A stretch of DNA of 64,000 bases from Massilia sp. W12. Lineage in GTDB: Bacteria; Pseudomonadota; Gammaproteobacteria; Burkholderiales; Burkholderiaceae_D. This document shows, piece after piece, positions 34,498 through 43,493 of the stretch. Location: the NCBI RefSeq assembly GCF_037300705.1, contig NZ_CP147776.1:1798001-1862000 (forward strand), in the 5' to 3' direction. The notes beneath the pieces are model-generated. The model did not search any database. It saw only the letters and a program-made list of their open reading frames with translations, and was not told where the DNA came from. Positions within the stretch are counted from its first letter, which is position 1; every line of letters begins with the position of its first letter. Position numbers and translations under genes: made by a program.

Positions 34498-34736
34498 GGT
34501 GGGCAGAGTGTTGAATCAAAGGCGGCAAACATAGCATATTGTTGTGCGGAATCTGCAGGTTTGCGGCTGGCAGGCCGGGGAAAATTGTCTGCATGCCGGG
34601 GCTGCTGCTCAAACAAGGCCAGTGCTTTTGCTGCGGACTGCATCGGGACTGAAGGCCCTCCCACAAGCGGCGCAAAGCTCGGCGCCAGCTCAGCCAGCAG
34701 CAATATTGCAGCCACAAATTGCAAAACCCGCAACAT
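34494..34736 (-). CDS. Possible small exported or membrane protein upstream of the beta-lactamase
   Basis: An 80-residue frame (84 residues from ATG 34748) whose stop overlaps the beta-lactamase ATG (ATGA), the arrangement of a translationally coupled pair. The N-terminus is hydrophobic (MLRVLQFVAAILLLAELAPS) and could be a signal or anchor. The rest is low in recognisable features. It may instead be a fortuitous frame in the leader; I do not know a homologue. Confidence 0.35.
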   Translation of the reverse strand: MLRVLQFVAAILLLAELAPSFAPLVGGPSVPMQSAAKALALFEQQPRHADNFPRPASRKPADSAQQYAMFAAFDSTLCPP

Positions 34737-34801
34737 CCCTGTTCCCATCCCTTTAGCTTACAATCAGCATCAAACCACCCGCAACCGCCCCGGGAGCCAG
34801 T

Positions 34802-37800
34802 ATGCCGATTGAGCGTATTTTGAGCATCAGCAAACAATACAACATCGCCCAGCAAGATTTCTTGCATGTACAGTTACTCGACGCCGGACAAGGCGAATTC
34901 ATCGAAGAGTATGACGATATCGTGCTGCCGCGTGCAGACGATGCGCTCTGTCCCGGCTATAGCGTGGGCCAATTTCTGCAAGGCTTTCACCGTGGCGAAC
35001 CCTTGCTGGAAGAAGCCCGCCATTATGGCTGCCTGCTATATCAAGCCTTATTTTCCCATTCACCCAAACTGGCGCCGCAATGGCAGGCCGCCTGTACGCA
35101 AGCCGCCGCGCGGGATGCCAATGGTCAGCCGCTGGGCTTGCGCCTGGAAATCCGCATCGCACAAGACAGCCCGGCCCTGAGCTGGGATGGCGCGCCCTTG
35201 TCCATGCTGCCGTTTGAACTGCTGCATGACGGCAAAGGTTTTTTATTCCTGCGCCCGCGCTGGAGCAGTTTTCGCACTCAGCGCAACCAAGCCACGCGCG
35301 CGCCGCATGCCAGGGCGGCGCGGCAGGCGTCTTTGCCGCGTGTGATGCTGGCGTATGCGAATACCTGCAATCTGAATGGCGCACGACTGCCGCAACAGGA
35401 TTTCATCGTCCATGAGCAAGCCTTGCAAGTGCTGCAAAAAGAGGGCAGGGCAGATTGCTTGCCCCCTTTGCGCCACGCCAGCAGAGAAAATTTGGATCAA
35501 AGCTTGAGGGACAACGCACCGCAAGTCTTGATTTGGATAGGCCATGGCGCCAGCCAAGGCAGTGCGCTGCTGCTGCATAATCAAACCCATCCCGCCTACC
35601 CGCAAGACACGGGCGAGTCCATCAGCGCCCAGGACTTTGCCTGCCTGGCGAACCAGGCCAAGCTGGATTTGGCCATGCTGTGGAGCTGCCATGGCGCCGG
35701 CACGTCGCAAGAGCTGAGCCAGGGCGTGGCTGAAGCCTTGCTCGACCCGGATTATGGCGATGTGATGGCGGTGCTGGCGGCCCATTCTGCGCTGGACGCG
35801 AAGTTAAGCGCCCAATTTTCCAGCCATCTGCTGCAAAACCTGGCGCAGCGCGCCGATGGCGATTTGGAGCAAGCTTTGGCGGCATCGCGCGCCGCCATGT
35901 CAAGTGACACGCTGTTTTGGGCCAGGCCGGTGCTGCATTCACGCGCCAAACGGCAGCAACCGGTGTATCAATTACCGAAACTGAGCGCCGCGCCGCCCGC
36001 CGCGCCCGCGCTGTTGCGCGACTTGCCGTCACTGCCGCCGCTCAGTCCGCATTTCAGCGGGCGCGATGATGCCTTGGCGCATGCCATCGACAGTTTGCAA
36101 ACGCATGCCGTGCTGGTCTTGGAAGGTATGGCCGGCGTGGGCAAAACCGCGCTCGCGCTCGCCCTGGCGGCGCACTGGCGCGCCCAGGGCAAAAGCGTGG
36201 CCTTTGTCGCCATGCATGCGTTGGCCGACTTGAGCCAACTTAAATATGCAATGGCGCAATGGCGCGGCTTGCAGGAAGTGAGCAGCGATGCAGAGTTATT
36301 CGCCGCCTATCACAATCTTGATTGGCTGCTGCTGGTGGACAATGCCGAAGACATTTTGCAAGACGCTCCCATGCAAAACAGTATGCTGGCGTTTTTGCAA
36401 GGCATGCGCGCCGCTTCGCCGCATTTCCGCTGCCTGCTGACCTCGCGCCGCGCGCTGCCGCAAGCCCAACCCTGGATCGCCGCGCGCGAAGTGCCGCCGC
36501 TGGCCAGCGGCGACGCCTGCGCCTTATTTATCGCCAGCGCCGGCCCGCGTTTAGCGCCAGCCGACCATGCCAAGCTGCCGCAGTTGATGGAAAACATCGC
36601 CTGCAATGCGCGCGCCATTGTTTTACTTGCTGGCCAGCTTGGCGCGCAAATCGGCGTGGCGCAATTATTGCTGCGCCTGGCGCAAGCCGGGCCGTCTGCC
36701 ATCAGCACCGAAGAGTTATTCCAAGACCCGGTGCCGGAGAATTGGAGTGTGGCGAAAAAGAAGCGTTTTGCACAAGAAAGCCTCTTGCTGTCTATGCAAC
36801 TTACCTTGGATGCCGCCGGGCGGGAAAACCCGCATGCGCTGCTGCTGTTTGATGTGCTGGGCGCGTTTCCTGCTGGTTTGGCGCAAGAGTTATTGCCGCA
36901 TGCAGATTTTCCCTGGCTGGCGGATGCGCTGTCGATTTTGCTGCAATACCATTTGCTGAGCTTGCATGGCGAAACCAGGCGCTTGCAGCAGGCGGCGCCG
37001 CTGGCTGTGTTTGCGGCCTTGCGTTTGCAAAAGCGCGAAGATCAAGAGCAGGCTTGGCCCTTGTTATGGGCTTTGTATCAGCGCTTGGCGGCGCGGACAG
37101 TTGCTTGCGGTAATAAATTTGGCACAGAGGAAATGCCGCAAGCCTTGCGTTGGATGCAAATGGAAGAAGGCAATTTGTTGCAAGCGTTGGCGCAATTGGC
37201 GGCGCGGGGGGATGAGGCAAGCGCGGATTTGGCGCTGGGCTTGCTGCAAGACCTGGGGAAGAGTTTTGACTTCGGTGACAGGGCGCAGGCTGGGGTGGAG
37301 AAGCTTGGCAAATTGCTGCAATCGGTTTTCAAGGTTTGGCCACGGCATGCTGCAAGTCCTGTCGGGCATCGTGTTCTGGGCAACTTGAAGCTGTTCGTGG
37401 ACGATTTGCCAGGGGCGCGCGCGGACTGCCAAAGCGCACTGGTGCTGTATGAGGCGATAGACGAGAAACTGGGGCAGGCCAATGCGCTTCTCGCCTTAGG
37501 CGAGGTGAAGCGGCGCATGGACGATTTGCCAGGGGCGCGCGCGGACTGCCAAAGCGCACTGGCGCTGTATGAGGCGATAGACGAGAAACTGGGGCAGGCC
37601 AATGCGCTAAGAGCCTTAGGCGAGTTGAAGCTGCGCGTGGACGATTTGCCAGGGGCGGGCGAGGACTACCAAAGCGCACTGGCGCTGTATGAGGCGATAG
37701 ACGACAAACTGGGGCAGGCCAATACGCTAAAGGCATTAGGCGACTTGAAGCAGCGCGTGGACGATTTGCCAGGGGCGCGCGCGGACTACCAAAGCGCACT

Positions 37801-38626
37801 GGCGCTGTATGAGGCGATAGACGAGAAACTGGGGCAGGCCAATACGCTAAGGGCCTTAGGCAACTTGAAGCTGCGCCTGGGCGATTTGCCAGGGGCGCGC
37901 GCGGACTGCCAAAGCGCACTGGCGCTGTATGAGGCGATAGACGACAAACTGGGGCAGGCCAATGCGCTTCTCGCCTTAGGCGAGGTGAAGCGGCGCATGG
38001 ACGATTTGCCTGGCGCGCGCGCGGACTACCAAAGCGCGCTGGCGCTGTATGAGGCGATAGACGAGAAACTGGGGCAGGCCAATATCCTGCAAGTGCTGGG
38101 GCTGTGCGATGTGGAGCAAGACAAGCTGGCTACCGCCTTCCGCCATCTCATACAGGCTTGGCAAATGCATGAATCAATACAAAACCAGCTTGGCATGGCG
38201 GCATGTTTTGGCTACCTGGCCAGAATTGCCGCCCAAGCTGGCCGCCTCATGCAAGCTTGCGCACTCAATGGCCAGGCCCTGCACATATTGACCGCGATTG
38301 ACGATCGCTACGGCCAAAAAATTGCCCTGTCCGACCTTGGGCAATCTTTACTGTCGCAAGATCAGCAATTAGGCTTGGCCGCACTCTACCGCGCCTGGCA
38401 AGTCGCGCAAGCCATTCAAGACCCGGGGGCTGAGAACTTGGGCCGAAAATTTACTGTGCAGCTCAAACAAGCGCTGCCCGCCGATGAATACGCCACCCAG
38501 ATGACAGCGCTCGCCACAGATTTACAAACCGCCCTCGACGACTTCCTGGCCGATCTGGCCGCCAAAGTCGCTGCTGGTGAAATTGATTTATTCGCCCCGC
38601 CGCCGGATACAGAAGGAGATGCATGA
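34802..38626 (+). CDS. CHAT protease - STAND (NB-ARC-like) ATPase - TPR protein
   Basis: A 1274-residue protein with an N-terminal CHAT caspase-like peptidase (about 1-385): catalytic His248 in LIWIGHGASQGS and Cys296 in AMLWSCHGAG. A STAND ATPase follows (about 415-800): SGRDDALAHA entry, Walker A GMAGVGKTA (442-450), Walker B WLLLVDNAED (508-517), sensor CLLTSRRA (544-551). The C-terminus is TPR-like with six near-identical 40-residue repeats (about 861-1100), then two or three diverged TPRs. This is the effector-switch-sensor layout of bacterial NLR-like defence proteins: ligand binding by the TPRs would trigger oligomerisation and activate the protease. Its stop overlaps the next start (ATGA). 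Function is inferred from architecture. Confidence 0.88.
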   Translation: MPIERILSISKQYNIAQQDFLHVQLLDAGQGEFIEEYDDIVLPRADDALCPGYSVGQFLQGFHRGEPLLEEARHYGCLLYQALFSHSPKLAPQWQAACTQAAARDANGQPLGLRLEIRIAQDSPALSWDGAPLSMLPFELLHDGKGFLFLRPRWSSFRTQRNQATRAPHARAARQASLPRVMLAYANTCNLNGARLPQQDFIVHEQALQVLQKEGRADCLPPLRHASRENLDQSLRDNAPQVLIWIGHGASQGSALLLHNQTHPAYPQDTGESISAQDFACLANQAKLDLAMLWSCHGAGTSQELSQGVAEALLDPDYGDVMAVLAAHSALDAKLSAQFSSHLLQNLAQRADGDLEQALAASRAAMSSDTLFWARPVLHSRAKRQQPVYQLPKLSAAPPAAPALLRDLPSLPPLSPHFSGRDDALAHAIDSLQTHAVLVLEGMAGVGKTALALALAAHWRAQGKSVAFVAMHALADLSQLKYAMAQWRGLQEVSSDAELFAAYHNLDWLLLVDNAEDILQDAPMQNSMLAFLQGMRAASPHFRCLLTSRRALPQAQPWIAAREVPPLASGDACALFIASAGPRLAPADHAKLPQLMENIACNARAIVLLAGQLGAQIGVAQLLLRLAQAGPSAISTEELFQDPVPENWSVAKKKRFAQESLLLSMQLTLDAAGRENPHALLLFDVLGAFPAGLAQELLPHADFPWLADALSILLQYHLLSLHGETRRLQQAAPLAVFAALRLQKREDQEQAWPLLWALYQRLAARTVACGNKFGTEEMPQALRWMQMEEGNLLQALAQLAARGDEASADLALGLLQDLGKSFDFGDRAQAGVEKLGKLLQSVFKVWPRHAASPVGHRVLGNLKLFVDDLPGARADCQSALVLYEAIDEKLGQANALLALGEVKRRMDDLPGARADCQSALALYEAIDEKLGQANALRALGELKLRVDDLPGAGEDYQSALALYEAIDDKLGQANTLKALGDLKQRVDDLPGARADYQSALALYEAIDEKLGQANTLRALGNLKLRLGDLPGARADCQSALALYEAIDDKLGQANALLALGEVKRRMDDLPGARADYQSALALYEAIDEKLGQANILQVLGLCDVEQDKLATAFRHLIQAWQMHESIQNQLGMAACFGYLARIAAQAGRLMQACALNGQALHILTAIDDRYGQKIALSDLGQSLLSQDQQLGLAALYRAWQVAQAIQDPGAENLGRKFTVQLKQALPADEYATQMTALATDLQTALDDFLADLAAKVAAGEIDLFAPPPDTEGDA
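37381..38100 (+). repeat. Six tandem 120-bp TPR-coding repeats
   Basis: Six units of exactly 120 bp (boundaries at 37381, 37501, 37621, 37741, 37861, 37981) that differ at only a few positions each. Each encodes one 40-residue TPR-like unit with the core DLPGARADCQSALALYEAID and KLGQANALLALGEVK. The first unit has a few unique changes at its start and the last diverges at its end, as expected for arrays changing by unequal recombination. Confidence 0.95.
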
Positions 38627-39981
38627 AGATGCCCAGCCAACAAGATCATCCGCCGCTGTATGTTTTAAGCGATTTACACCTGGCCCCGCGCAGTGAGGCC
38701 TTGAGTTTTCACAGCCATGCCGCCCTGGTCGGCCTGCTGGAATATATGCGCGCCCAGGCGCAGCCGGTGCGCCTGATTTTGAACGGCGATGTGTTTGATT
38801 TTTTGCAATTGCCGGATTACGACACGCTTTCCCTGCCCATGGCGGCGCCGCGCATGAGCGCCATTTTGGACGCACTGGACAAAGAAGACGCCGCGCACAA
38901 TATCGTGCAAGCGCTGCGCCGCTTCACCCAGGCCGGCCATATCCTGCACTGCCAGCCCGGCAACCACGATCCCGAATTGCATTGGCACAGTGTGCAAGAG
39001 GTCTTGCAAGCGCGCTTAGGCGCCAGCCCGCCCTTGCCGTATAACCTGGCTTGCTGGTCGGTGCAGGCTTACGGGCATCAGGTGCAGGGCATGCACGGCC
39101 ATTGGCAAGACCCGTTTAACGCCATCAGCGCGGAAACCATGGGCAAGGCTGAGGCGGATGGCGACGCATCGGTCAAACTGCCGCCCGGTTCAAACATGGT
39201 GTTGCAAGTCATCAACCCCTACCGCCGCGCGCGCGATGCGCAAGGGCGCAAGCGTTTTCCCTTCATCGACGGCATGCCTACGGAAATGGCGGTGATTTTC
39301 AGCTTGCTGTATCTCGATCCGAAACTGGCGTGGAAGCGCATCCAGACGGCTTTAGGTTTGGGCGCGCAGGCGCTGCTGCGCCGTTTGGCTTTATACCTGC
39401 GGCCTGCGCATTTGCTGACTGAAGAAAGCCAAGCCATCGATGAAAACCCTGTGCTCAAGCAATTAGCCGATGATTTGTTCATGCGCATGACGCCAACTGA
39501 ACGCATCCCGCAAAACACCGACATGATTTGCCAGGAGATTGAGACGTATTTGCAAGGCGCGCAAGCCGCGCCAAACACCTTGGCGGCGTCCGACGGCTGG
39601 TTTGGCCGCCTCTTGTTGCGCGCCCTGGCGCATGAAATCAGCCAGGCGCAGGCGGTGCAAGATGCGGCCTGCCAGGATGCGCTGGCGGTGGACAGCATCA
39701 CCACCTGGGGCCGCCACCCCAGCGGCCCGATGATCGCCATCACCGGCCACACCCACGCGCCCAAGCAGATTCAGTATGTGGGCGGGCTGTATTTGAACAG
39801 CGGCAGCTGGCAGGACAGTTACGCCTTGCCGCAAGATCTGACAGAGGAGGGGGTTAAGCAATGGCTGCAGGATTTGCAGCAAGCAAAACTGCCAGCGCTA
39901 AGGCGCTGCCCGGTATTGCGGGTGGATGAAGCGGGCGCGGGTTTGCTGGAGTGGGATGGGACGGGCTTGCGGGCGTGGTAA
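38623..39981 (+). CDS. Calcineurin-like metallophosphoesterase coupled to the CHAT protein
   Basis: 452 residues. The dinuclear metal site is complete: LSDLHLAPR (DxH), LILNGDVFDF (GDxxD), CQPGNHDPELHW (GNHD) and ITGHTHAPKQ (GHxH). The fold matches UDP-diacylglucosamine pyrophosphatase/phosphodiesterase-like proteins, but a large insert (about 200-350) separates the last two motifs, so the substrate is not clear. ATG 38623 overlaps the CHAT stop and has AAGGAG at 38613-38618, hence obligate coupling. It may be the second component of a defence system (phosphoesterase effector, or a hydrolase of a signal nucleotide); this is inference. Confidence 0.85.
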   Translation: MKMPSQQDHPPLYVLSDLHLAPRSEALSFHSHAALVGLLEYMRAQAQPVRLILNGDVFDFLQLPDYDTLSLPMAAPRMSAILDALDKEDAAHNIVQALRRFTQAGHILHCQPGNHDPELHWHSVQEVLQARLGASPPLPYNLACWSVQAYGHQVQGMHGHWQDPFNAISAETMGKAEADGDASVKLPPGSNMVLQVINPYRRARDAQGRKRFPFIDGMPTEMAVIFSLLYLDPKLAWKRIQTALGLGAQALLRRLALYLRPAHLLTEESQAIDENPVLKQLADDLFMRMTPTERIPQNTDMICQEIETYLQGAQAAPNTLAASDGWFGRLLLRALAHEISQAQAVQDAACQDALAVDSITTWGRHPSGPMIAITGHTHAPKQIQYVGGLYLNSGSWQDSYALPQDLTEEGVKQWLQDLQQAKLPALRRCPVLRVDEAGAGLLEWDGTGLRAW

Positions 39982-40038
39982 GGCGGTTTGTCCGGGGCGG
40001 CATAGCAAATGCAGTATTTGCGGCGGATTTCTTTGTAA

Positions 40039-40116
40039 GCCGTACAATCACGAACTGTTGATCTGGCGCGTGATTTGAATTTGCCTGTGCGCGCTGATAC
40101 TGGATGGTATTTTTGA
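40039..40116 (+). pseudogene. C-terminal vestige of toxin gene darT
   Basis: Twenty-five codons and a stop, reading ...[13 protein letters not shown]. The aromatic WY(F/Y) end preceded by a V-R-x-D segment is typical of DarT, the DNA ADP-ribosyltransferase toxin, and the stop shares a base with the darG start (TGATG), as in intact darTG operons. The same frame is closed by TAA at 40036, and the metallophosphoesterase stop lies 57 bases upstream, so the rest of darT has been deleted. Confidence 0.6.
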
Positions 40117-41228
40117 TGATTACATATAAGCAAGGTAATTTGCTGGAAGCGCCGGTTGAGGCGCTGGTGAATACCGTGAATACCGTTGGGGTGATGGGCA
40201 AAGGCATTGCGCTGATGTTCAAAGAGCGCTTCGCCGACAATTTTCGCCAGTATGCCGCCGCTTGCAAAGCGCAGCAGGTGCAAACCGGCAAGATGTTTGT
40301 CACCCGGGTGCATGAGTTGGATGGGCCGCGCTGGATTGTCAATTTTCCTACCAAACAGCATTGGCGCGCGCCATCGCGCATGGAGTGGATTATTCAAGGC
40401 TTGCAGGATTTGCGCGGCTTTTTGCTGGAACAAGAGGTGCAGTCTATCGCGTTGCCGCCGCTGGGCGCGGGGAATGGGGGGCTGGCCTGGGAAGCTGTGC
40501 GCGAACAGATTATTACCGCCCTGGGCGATCTCCCGCTTGAGATTCTGGTTTATGAGCCGACTGCGCAATACCAAAATGTGAGCAAACGCAGTGGCGTCGA
40601 AAAACTGACCCCGGCGCGCGCCCTGATTGCGGAGCTGGTGCGCTGCTATGCTGTGTTGGCGATGGAATGCAGTTTGATGGAAATTCAAAAACTGGCCTGG
40701 TTTTTAGAACGCGCCATCGTCAACCACAATATGCAGGATCATGAATTGCATTTGCAGTTTGTTGCGCACAAATATGGTCCTTATGCGCAGCGTTTGCACC
40801 ACTTGATCAACCATCTGGACGGCAGTTATTTGCATTCTGAGAAACGGATTGCTGACGCCGGCCCCTTCGATGTGATCTGGTTTGATGATGCGCACAAGCA
40901 TGTGTTGCAAAGCTATTTGCAATCTGAAGCACAGAATTATCAAGCGGCGCTGCAGGCCTGTATTCAACTCATCGATGGCTTTGAATCTCCGTTCGGACTG
41001 GAATTGTTGGCCACGGTCGATTGGCTTGTGGTGCAAGAACAGGTGGCCCCGAGCGTGCCTGTACTGCGTGATGCTTTGTTGCGCTGGCCCGGCGGCAAAG
41101 ATGCGGCTGAACGTAAAGCGCGGATTTTTGATGAGCGTGCGCTGGGGCTTGCGTTGGCCCGTCTGCAAAGCTGTCTGCCCGCGCCGCCGGCTAAGTCGGG
41201 CGTGCAGGCTGAGCCTGCGCTGATTTGA
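40116..41228 (+). CDS. darG: DarG-type antitoxin (macrodomain DNA ADP-ribosylglycohydrolase)
   Basis: 370 residues. The N-terminal macrodomain (about 1-155) has the DarG signature [20 protein letters not shown] and [11 protein letters not shown]; it removes ADP-ribose that DarT attaches to thymidine in single-stranded DNA. The C-terminal region (about 165-370, [48 protein letters not shown]) matches the part of DarG that binds and neutralises DarT. ATG 40116 is chosen over 40104 because it overlaps the darT vestige stop. The gene looks intact although its toxin is gone, so it could act as a stand-alone anti-toxin or anti-addiction protein. Confidence 0.9.
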   Translation: MITYKQGNLLEAPVEALVNTVNTVGVMGKGIALMFKERFADNFRQYAAACKAQQVQTGKMFVTRVHELDGPRWIVNFPTKQHWRAPSRMEWIIQGLQDLRGFLLEQEVQSIALPPLGAGNGGLAWEAVREQIITALGDLPLEILVYEPTAQYQNVSKRSGVEKLTPARALIAELVRCYAVLAMECSLMEIQKLAWFLERAIVNHNMQDHELHLQFVAHKYGPYAQRLHHLINHLDGSYLHSEKRIADAGPFDVIWFDDAHKHVLQSYLQSEAQNYQAALQACIQLIDGFESPFGLELLATVDWLVVQEQVAPSVPVLRDALLRWPGGKDAAERKARIFDERALGLALARLQSCLPAPPAKSGVQAEPALI

Positions 41229-41462
41229 TTCATGAAGGCTCAGCCGGCGCCTTCGCCGTAATACTGCGTCTGAAGTGATGCAGACCGGCGCCCGGTAGTG
41301 CGTGCTGACGCCATTCACGGTCAGCAGCACTTCACCCTGCGCCAGAATGCTTAAATGATCAAAACGGTGGCGATGACTTTGCGCCACATGGCCGGCAGGC
41401 AAAGTCATTTGCCGCACATATACGCCGCTGGAAAAGTGGTGTTGGATATCCAGATCAGGCAT
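41229..41462 (-). pseudogene. 3'-truncated cupin-domain gene
   Basis: The N-terminal 65 or so residues are a cupin (MPDLDIQHHFSSGVYVRQMT, then HRHRFDHLSILAQGEVLL), but after APVCIT the sequence turns into a short Arg-rich run and then antisense darG. About 35 C-terminal residues are missing relative to the family. The ATG (41462) overlaps the beta-hydroxylase stop (41455-41457), so the two formed an operon. The break lies within about 30 bp of the darG stop, and one deletion may have removed the end of this gene. Confidence 0.75.
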
Positions 41463-41725
41463 GGCTTGTCTCCAATTTTGCCTCCTTTTTTGTCATCTGA
41501 TTTTTTGTCGGAATTTTTCCCTGTTCTTGCTTGAAAGCAGAAAAGGCGGCGGAACGGATGCAAACAATCAAGGCCAGGCGCTCTTGTCCGGAATCGTTGT
41601 GCACGCTGTGGGGAACGGAATTGTCAAACCAGGAGCAGTCGCCCGGTTTGGCGGGAATCTCGCCATCCGGGAAGCGGAATACCGCGCCGGGTGCGTTTTG
41701 CAGGGCGATATAGAACTTGTCGTAA
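41455..41725 (-). pseudogene. Aspartyl/asparaginyl beta-hydroxylase, C-terminal piece
   Basis: Reads DKFYIALQNAPGAVFRFPDG, then GDCSWFDNSVPHSVHNDSGQ and ERLALIVCIRS: the second half of a 2-oxoglutarate/Fe(II) Asp/Asn beta-hydroxylase, with the second iron-binding His in SVPHSVHND. It continues exactly from the N-terminal piece at 44230-44524 once the IS66 element and one copy of its 8-bp target duplication are removed. Confidence 0.85.
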
Positions 41726-41751
41726 GTAAGCGCCCAACGCCCCCATCTCGA

Positions 41752-43374
41752 TCAGACCTGAATCACAGACCCAAGCGGCAATAGCTCATCCAAGCGATTG
41801 GCTGGCCAAGTGGGCAATTTGTTGAGCGTATCAAGCAGCCATTCGTATGGATCAAGGCCATTAAGCTTTGCCGTGGCCAGCAAAGACATGATGCAAGAGG
41901 CGCGATGGCCGGCGCGTTCTGTGCCGTAAAACAGCCAGTTCTTGCGCCCGATGGCCACCGGGCGCAAGGCATTTTCCGCCGCATTATTATCTATCGGCAA
42001 ATCCCCGCTGTGTGCATAGCGCACCCGCGCAGGCCATCGGCTGAGGGTGTACACGATCGCTTTTTGCAAGCCGGAGGACGGACTGGCGCGGGCGCTGGTT
42101 TCATTCAGCCAGGTCTCGAATTCCGCTAACAGAGGCAGACTTTTTTCCCGTCGCAAATCCGCGCGTTGTTCTACGCACATGTCTTTTGCTTCGCGCTCAA
42201 TTTCATATAACTGAGCAAAGCGATGCAAGGCTTCGGTGGTGATGGGCGTTGGACGTGCTGCGTGCAAATCGAAGAATTTGCGCCGCGCATGCGCCATACA
42301 GCCCAGCTCCACCACGCCGCCAGCAAATAATGCCTGATAGCCGGAATACGCATCCGCCATCAAATAGCCGCTCCAGCCCGCCAGCATGTTGCGCGCGTGC
42401 TGTCCCTGGCGTGATGGCTGATAGTCATACACCACAATCCGTGGCCCAGGCTCCATATCGTTGCTGCGGTACACCCATTGATAGCCGCGCTCGGTTTTGC
42501 CGGTTTTCGGCGCTAATTGCGCCACCGGCGTTTCATCGGCATGCAAGCAGCGCCGCTGTCGCAACAATTGCGCCAAGCGATCCGCCAACGGCGCCAGCGC
42601 CACGCCTGTACGTCCTACCCACTGCGCCAGCTTGGTGCGGGACAGGGGCACATTATGGCGCTCACCGATCTGCTCCAGGCGATACAGCGGCAGATGATCG
42701 AGATATTTCGACACCAGCAACCAAGCCAGCACATCGTGCTCAACGCCGCCGCCGTCAATAATCGACGGTGCGCTGGGCGCCTGATGAATGGATTGGCAAG
42801 CCTGACAGGCATATTTCGGATAGCGGTGACGCTTGACGCTGAACACTGCCGGCTGCACCGATAATTTTTCTGTGACATCTTCGCCAACTTTGCGCATCGC
42901 TTTGCCGCATTCCGGGCAGTCGCAACTGGCCGGCTCGTGCAACACGTCTTCGCGCGGCAAGTGCGCCGCCAGCGGCAGGCGACCAGGGCGCTTTTGTTTG
43001 ACCGCTTCTTTTTTTGGGGACGCTGCTGCGAGCTTATCCAACTCGGCTTGCAGCGCCTCAATATCGGCATCCAAATCTTGCTCAAACAAATCGCGCTGCG
43101 TGCTGTCAGCCATGCGCTCACTCTTGATGCCGTAACGCATGCGGCGCAAGTACGTGACTTCTTGATGGAGTTTTTCGTTTTGCTGGCGCAGTTGATCCGC
43201 ATAGCTTTGCACTTGTGCGGCTTGCTGCTCTGCATGTGTGGCGCGTTGTGCGAATGCAGCAGCTTTTTGCTCTGCCTGCGTGGCTTGCTCAATGAGCGCC
43301 AACAGCTCTTCCCGTAGCGGGGACGGGATGCCTTCGGTGTGTTGCAAGCGGTGTTTTTGCGCAATGAAATCCAT
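41752..43374 (-). CDS. tnpC: IS66 family transposase TnpC
   Basis: The 540-residue DDE transposase of the element. It has an N-terminal leucine zipper-like coiled coil (about 25-75), a C-x2-C zinc-finger region (CDCPECGK, later YACQACQSIH), the DDE segments HADETPVAQ and LMADAYSGYQALF, and the C-terminal IDNNAAENALRPVAIGRKNW motif with the catalytic Glu. It is intact and identical in sequence to copy 2, so the transposition is recent. Confidence 0.95.
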   Translation of the reverse strand: MDFIAQKHRLQHTEGIPSPLREELLALIEQATQAEQKAAAFAQRATHAEQQAAQVQSYADQLRQQNEKLHQEVTYLRRMRYGIKSERMADSTQRDLFEQDLDADIEALQAELDKLAAASPKKEAVKQKRPGRLPLAAHLPREDVLHEPASCDCPECGKAMRKVGEDVTEKLSVQPAVFSVKRHRYPKYACQACQSIHQAPSAPSIIDGGGVEHDVLAWLLVSKYLDHLPLYRLEQIGERHNVPLSRTKLAQWVGRTGVALAPLADRLAQLLRQRRCLHADETPVAQLAPKTGKTERGYQWVYRSNDMEPGPRIVVYDYQPSRQGQHARNMLAGWSGYLMADAYSGYQALFAGGVVELGCMAHARRKFFDLHAARPTPITTEALHRFAQLYEIEREAKDMCVEQRADLRREKSLPLLAEFETWLNETSARASPSSGLQKAIVYTLSRWPARVRYAHSGDLPIDNNAAENALRPVAIGRKNWLFYGTERAGHRASCIMSLLATAKLNGLDPYEWLLDTLNKLPTWPANRLDELLPLGSVIQV

Positions 43375-43493
43375 GCCTGAAGTGTAACGCTTTCAAGCGC
43401 TTTTTCCTGCGTAAACACCATCTTTTTTGCGGTTTCTTTCATGGGATTTTTTTACCTGATCAAGAACCAGTCGGATCGTTGCCAAAGCGCATT

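Noticed and set aside
37381-38100. Tandem repeats that could suggest a CRISPR-like array
   Set aside because: Units are 120 bp, contiguous and in frame with a TPR protein; there are no unique spacers.
40704-41462. 252-residue minus-strand frame as a complete cupin protein
   Set aside because: Only the first 65 or so residues are cupin-like; the rest is antisense to darG and has no family features.
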